Of a stretch of 64,000 bases of DNA, positions 62,043-64,000 are shown piece by piece. The position numbers and the translations under genes are program-made. The notes below the pieces were generated by a model, which did no database searches, was not told the origin of the DNA, and saw only the letters and a program-made list of their open reading frames with translations. This DNA is from RPQJ01 sp963762315 (GTDB lineage: Bacteria; Pseudomonadota; Gammaproteobacteria; Steroidobacterales; Steroidobacteraceae). The stretch lies in NCBI GenBank assembly GCA_963762315.1, contig CAVXKO010000007.1:434001-498000 (forward strand). Direction: 5' to 3'. The number at the start of each line of letters is the position of its first letter. Position 1 is the stretch's first letter.

Positions 62043-64000
62043 TCAGAACTCCTGAGAGAACTTGATGCCGACCATGGTCGGCCTGACGCGCACGCCATAA
62101 GGCTGATAGCCGCAGAAGCTGGTCGCGCACTGCGCAGTGATGCCGAGCGGTGCGTCCTCATTCAGGGCGTTCTGGATGAAGAGTTCGATCGAGTACGAGT
62201 CCCTCTGCAGGCCGGCGCTCAGGTCGACGATCGTGCTCGACGGGATATCGCCCGTGATCTTGTTGTCGGCCACGTTCAGGTCGCCCGCGCGGCTGGCTGA
62301 ATAGGCAAGCGCGCCCTGCAGGTTCGCTTCGAAGCTTCCCAGCGGGAAGGTGTAGCGTCCAACCAGATTTCCCTTGAAATCGGGTGTCACTGGCAATGCG
62401 GTGCCCTTGGGCGCCCAGGGCGAACCGTCGGAATTGCATCCCGGACAGTAATCGTCCTTCAACTCGGAGTCGTAGTACGCCAGCGCCCCCGACAGACGGA
62501 AGCTGTCCGTGACGTTCCAGAGCAGCTGGAGTTCCGTTCCGATGACGTCCGCGGTGGGGCCGTTGGCCACCTGCGTGATGCCGTTGCCGCCCTGGAAGCT
62601 CACCTGGAACTTGTCCCATTGCTCGTAGAATACGGCGCCGTTGAACTGCAGGCTATTGTCCAACCACTGGCTCTTCCAGCCGAGTTCCCAGTTGGTCAGG
62701 AAGTCCGACACGTAGTCGCCGGCAAACGGATTGCGATTGATGCCACCGGGCCGGTAACCCTCCGACCACGTTGCGTAGAACATGTATTCGTCGGCGGGTT
62801 TCCAGGTCAGGTTTACCCGCCCGACGTGATCGCTTTCGCTGATGCCCTTGTCGACGTTCAGGCAAGGCGCGTCCTTGTACTGGACCTGCGAGGGGCAGCG
62901 CCACTCACCATTGCGTGACCAGCCTGTGCCGTCCGGCGAATAGGCGCCCGAGCCGCCATTGGCCGGGTCGCCGGGCTCGTTCACGTCGCTGGGCCTCGAG
63001 CCGGGCGGGCGCGCCGGGTTGAAGCCCAGGCCGTAACCGAAGAAGCCCTTGACGGTGACCTCAGGTTCGAAATACCGCAGGCCCAGCGTCATCTCGAGCG
63101 TGTCGGTGATGTCGAAACTGAGGCTGCCGAAGATGGCCTGGTCCGTGTCCACCCGGTCCATGTTGTTGAGGTACACGGTGTTCGGGTACTGGCGGCCGTT
63201 CGGTTCGTCCTGGTTCAGCAACCGAACGTTGCCGAGACCATTGACGCTGAAATGCTGCTCGAAATCGTGCTTTTGTTCCTGCCAGAACAAACCGATCAGG
63301 CCGCGCACGCGCTTGTCCTGCGGGGAGCTGATCCGCAGTTCGTGGCTCTGCTTGCTGTAGCCGTCGTCGTTGGTGAAGTAGGCCGACGGCGAAATCGTGT
63401 CGCCGTTGTTGTCGACGAACATCGGGCCGAACGACGTGTAGTAGCTGTCGTACGCAAACGCGTAGTCGGAGTAGTCGAACGAGCCATCGACCTGGCGATC
63501 GAGATAGTTGCCCGAGTAAACGAGGTCGAAGTTGCCGATCTTTCCTTCGACGGTCAGCCCGATCTGGTACCAATCGTCCTGCGTGTATTCCTTCGAGAAA
63601 TGGGCGACGCTGAACTTGCCCGACGGGCTGACATCGCCGGGAACGCGTACCCCACCGGGCAGAAGCACACCATTGTTGAGATCGTCGCCCCAGGACCCTT
63701 TGCCTTCCTGGTGCTGGATCTGGAAGGCCGGTGTCACGGTCCAGTTGTCATTGAGATCGACTTTCAGTGCCGCGCGGCCGCCGACCGTATCGAGGGTGTT
63801 GTAGTTGTTCTTCGCATACTTGTCGTTGTTGATGGTGATGTCATCGGTGGGATCGTCCGGGGTCGCCCTGTTGAAGGTGCGTGTGGACTTCTGGTTGTCG
63901 ATCCAGCCCCCGTCGGAACGCAACCAGCCAACGAGCCGAATGGCCGCTATGTCGGTGATGGGCACGTTGACGTAGCCCTCGGCCACGTAACCGGCGTCGC
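62043..64000 (-). CDS. TonB-dependent receptor, N-terminus beyond window
   Basis: Outer-membrane beta-barrel: about 652 residues are visible, and reading continues past 64000 upstream, so plug and signal are missing. Barrel-style alternation and pieces such as NVPITDIAAIRLVGWLRSDG, LSFDITDTLEMTLGLRYFEP, YMFYATWSEGYRPGGINRNP and the C-terminal PYGVRVRPTMVGIKFSQEF with the terminal Phe needed for assembly. The style matches receptors abundant in Steroidobacterales and sphingomonads; ligand unknown. Convergent with the bactofilins. Confidence 0.92.
   Translation of the reverse strand, partial: DAGYVAEGYVNVPITDIAAIRLVGWLRSDGGWIDNQKSTRTFNRATPDDPTDDITINNDKYAKNNYNTLDTVGGRAALKVDLNDNWTVTPAFQIQHQEGKGSWGDDLNNGVLLPGGVRVPGDVSPSGKFSVAHFSKEYTQDDWYQIGLTVEGKIGNFDLVYSGNYLDRQVDGSFDYSDYAFAYDSYYTSFGPMFVDNNGDTISPSAYFTNDDGYSKQSHELRISSPQDKRVRGLIGLFWQEQKHDFEQHFSVNGLGNVRLLNQDEPNGRQYPNTVYLNNMDRVDTDQAIFGSLSFDITDTLEMTLGLRYFEPEVTVKGFFGYGLGFNPARPPGSRPSDVNEPGDPANGGSGAYSPDGTGWSRNGEWRCPSQVQYKDAPCLNVDKGISESDHVGRVNLTWKPADEYMFYATWSEGYRPGGINRNPFAGDYVSDFLTNWELGWKSQWLDNSLQFNGAVFYEQWDKFQVSFQGGNGITQVANGPTADVIGTELQLLWNVTDSFRLSGALAYYDSELKDDYCPGCNSDGSPWAPKGTALPVTPDFKGNLVGRYTFPLGSFEANLQGALAYSASRAGDLNVADNKITGDIPSSTIVDLSAGLQRDSYSIELFIQNALNEDAPLGITAQCATSFCGYQPYGVRVRPTMVGIKFSQEF

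Overview
The window is GC-rich, densely coded DNA from a gammaproteobacterium. The evidence is gene order: the kdsD-kdsC-lptC-lptA-lptB-rpoN-hpf-rapZ run with murA and ibaG divergent to it is typical of the class. Pyrophosphate-dependent phosphofructokinase beside a proton-pumping pyrophosphatase, an SAH riboswitch ahead of ahcY, and TonB-receptor and amidohydrolase content point towards the Xanthomonadales/Nevskiales/Steroidobacterales side. That placement is inference from synteny and protein style, not a phylogeny.

Layout. 1-7.7 kb: envelope and nitrogen-sigma block (murA partial, ibaG, kdsDC, lptCAB, rpoN, hpf, rapZ). 8-11.3 kb: mgtE, a patatin-like lipase and an exported peroxiredoxin. 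11.2-19.6 kb, minus strand: tkt-gapA-pgk-pykA followed by a MoxR ATPase and a CoxE-like VWA protein; the last two are separated by about 0.5 kb of palindromic repeats. 19.8-22.8 kb: activated methyl cycle, metK then an SAH riboswitch and ahcY. 22.8-33 kb: housekeeping and small unknown genes (O-methyltransferase, cpdA-like phosphodiesterase, TraB/GumN protein, rubredoxin, hemL, a GT-B-like protein, a small HTH-like protein, LON-domain protein, ubiX, mpl, rnd). 33-37.3 kb: adk, then a PPi-based energy module (pfp, hppA). 37.5-45.8 kb: FAD oxidoreductase, Ca/Na antiporter, decayed LysR gene, RIO-type kinase, amidohydrolase lipoprotein, M20 peptidase. 45.9-52.5 kb: sugar locus (GH30 glycosidase, XylFGH-type ABC transporter, divergent Gfo/Idh/MocA dehydrogenase). 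52.7-60.6 kb: exported amidohydrolase, unknown membrane protein, AsnB-type amidotransferase divergent from a PhyH-type dioxygenase, AbgT transporter with an M20D amidohydrolase. 60.9-64 kb: two bactofilins and a TonB-dependent receptor cut by the window end.

Two patterns cut across the gene content. First, eleven genes carry an apparent frame break, and in every case one surplus base restores the family-typical protein; most are core genes, so unpolished sequence is the likeliest cause, but the uniform polarity is striking. Second, intergenic spaces hold three families of palindromic repeats: GGGGACATTC hairpins with a constant 7-nt loop, long stem-loops with a conserved core and private arms, and paired CCTCACCC/ACCTCTCCC hairpins. 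No tRNA, rRNA, CRISPR array, prophage or insertion sequence transposase was found.
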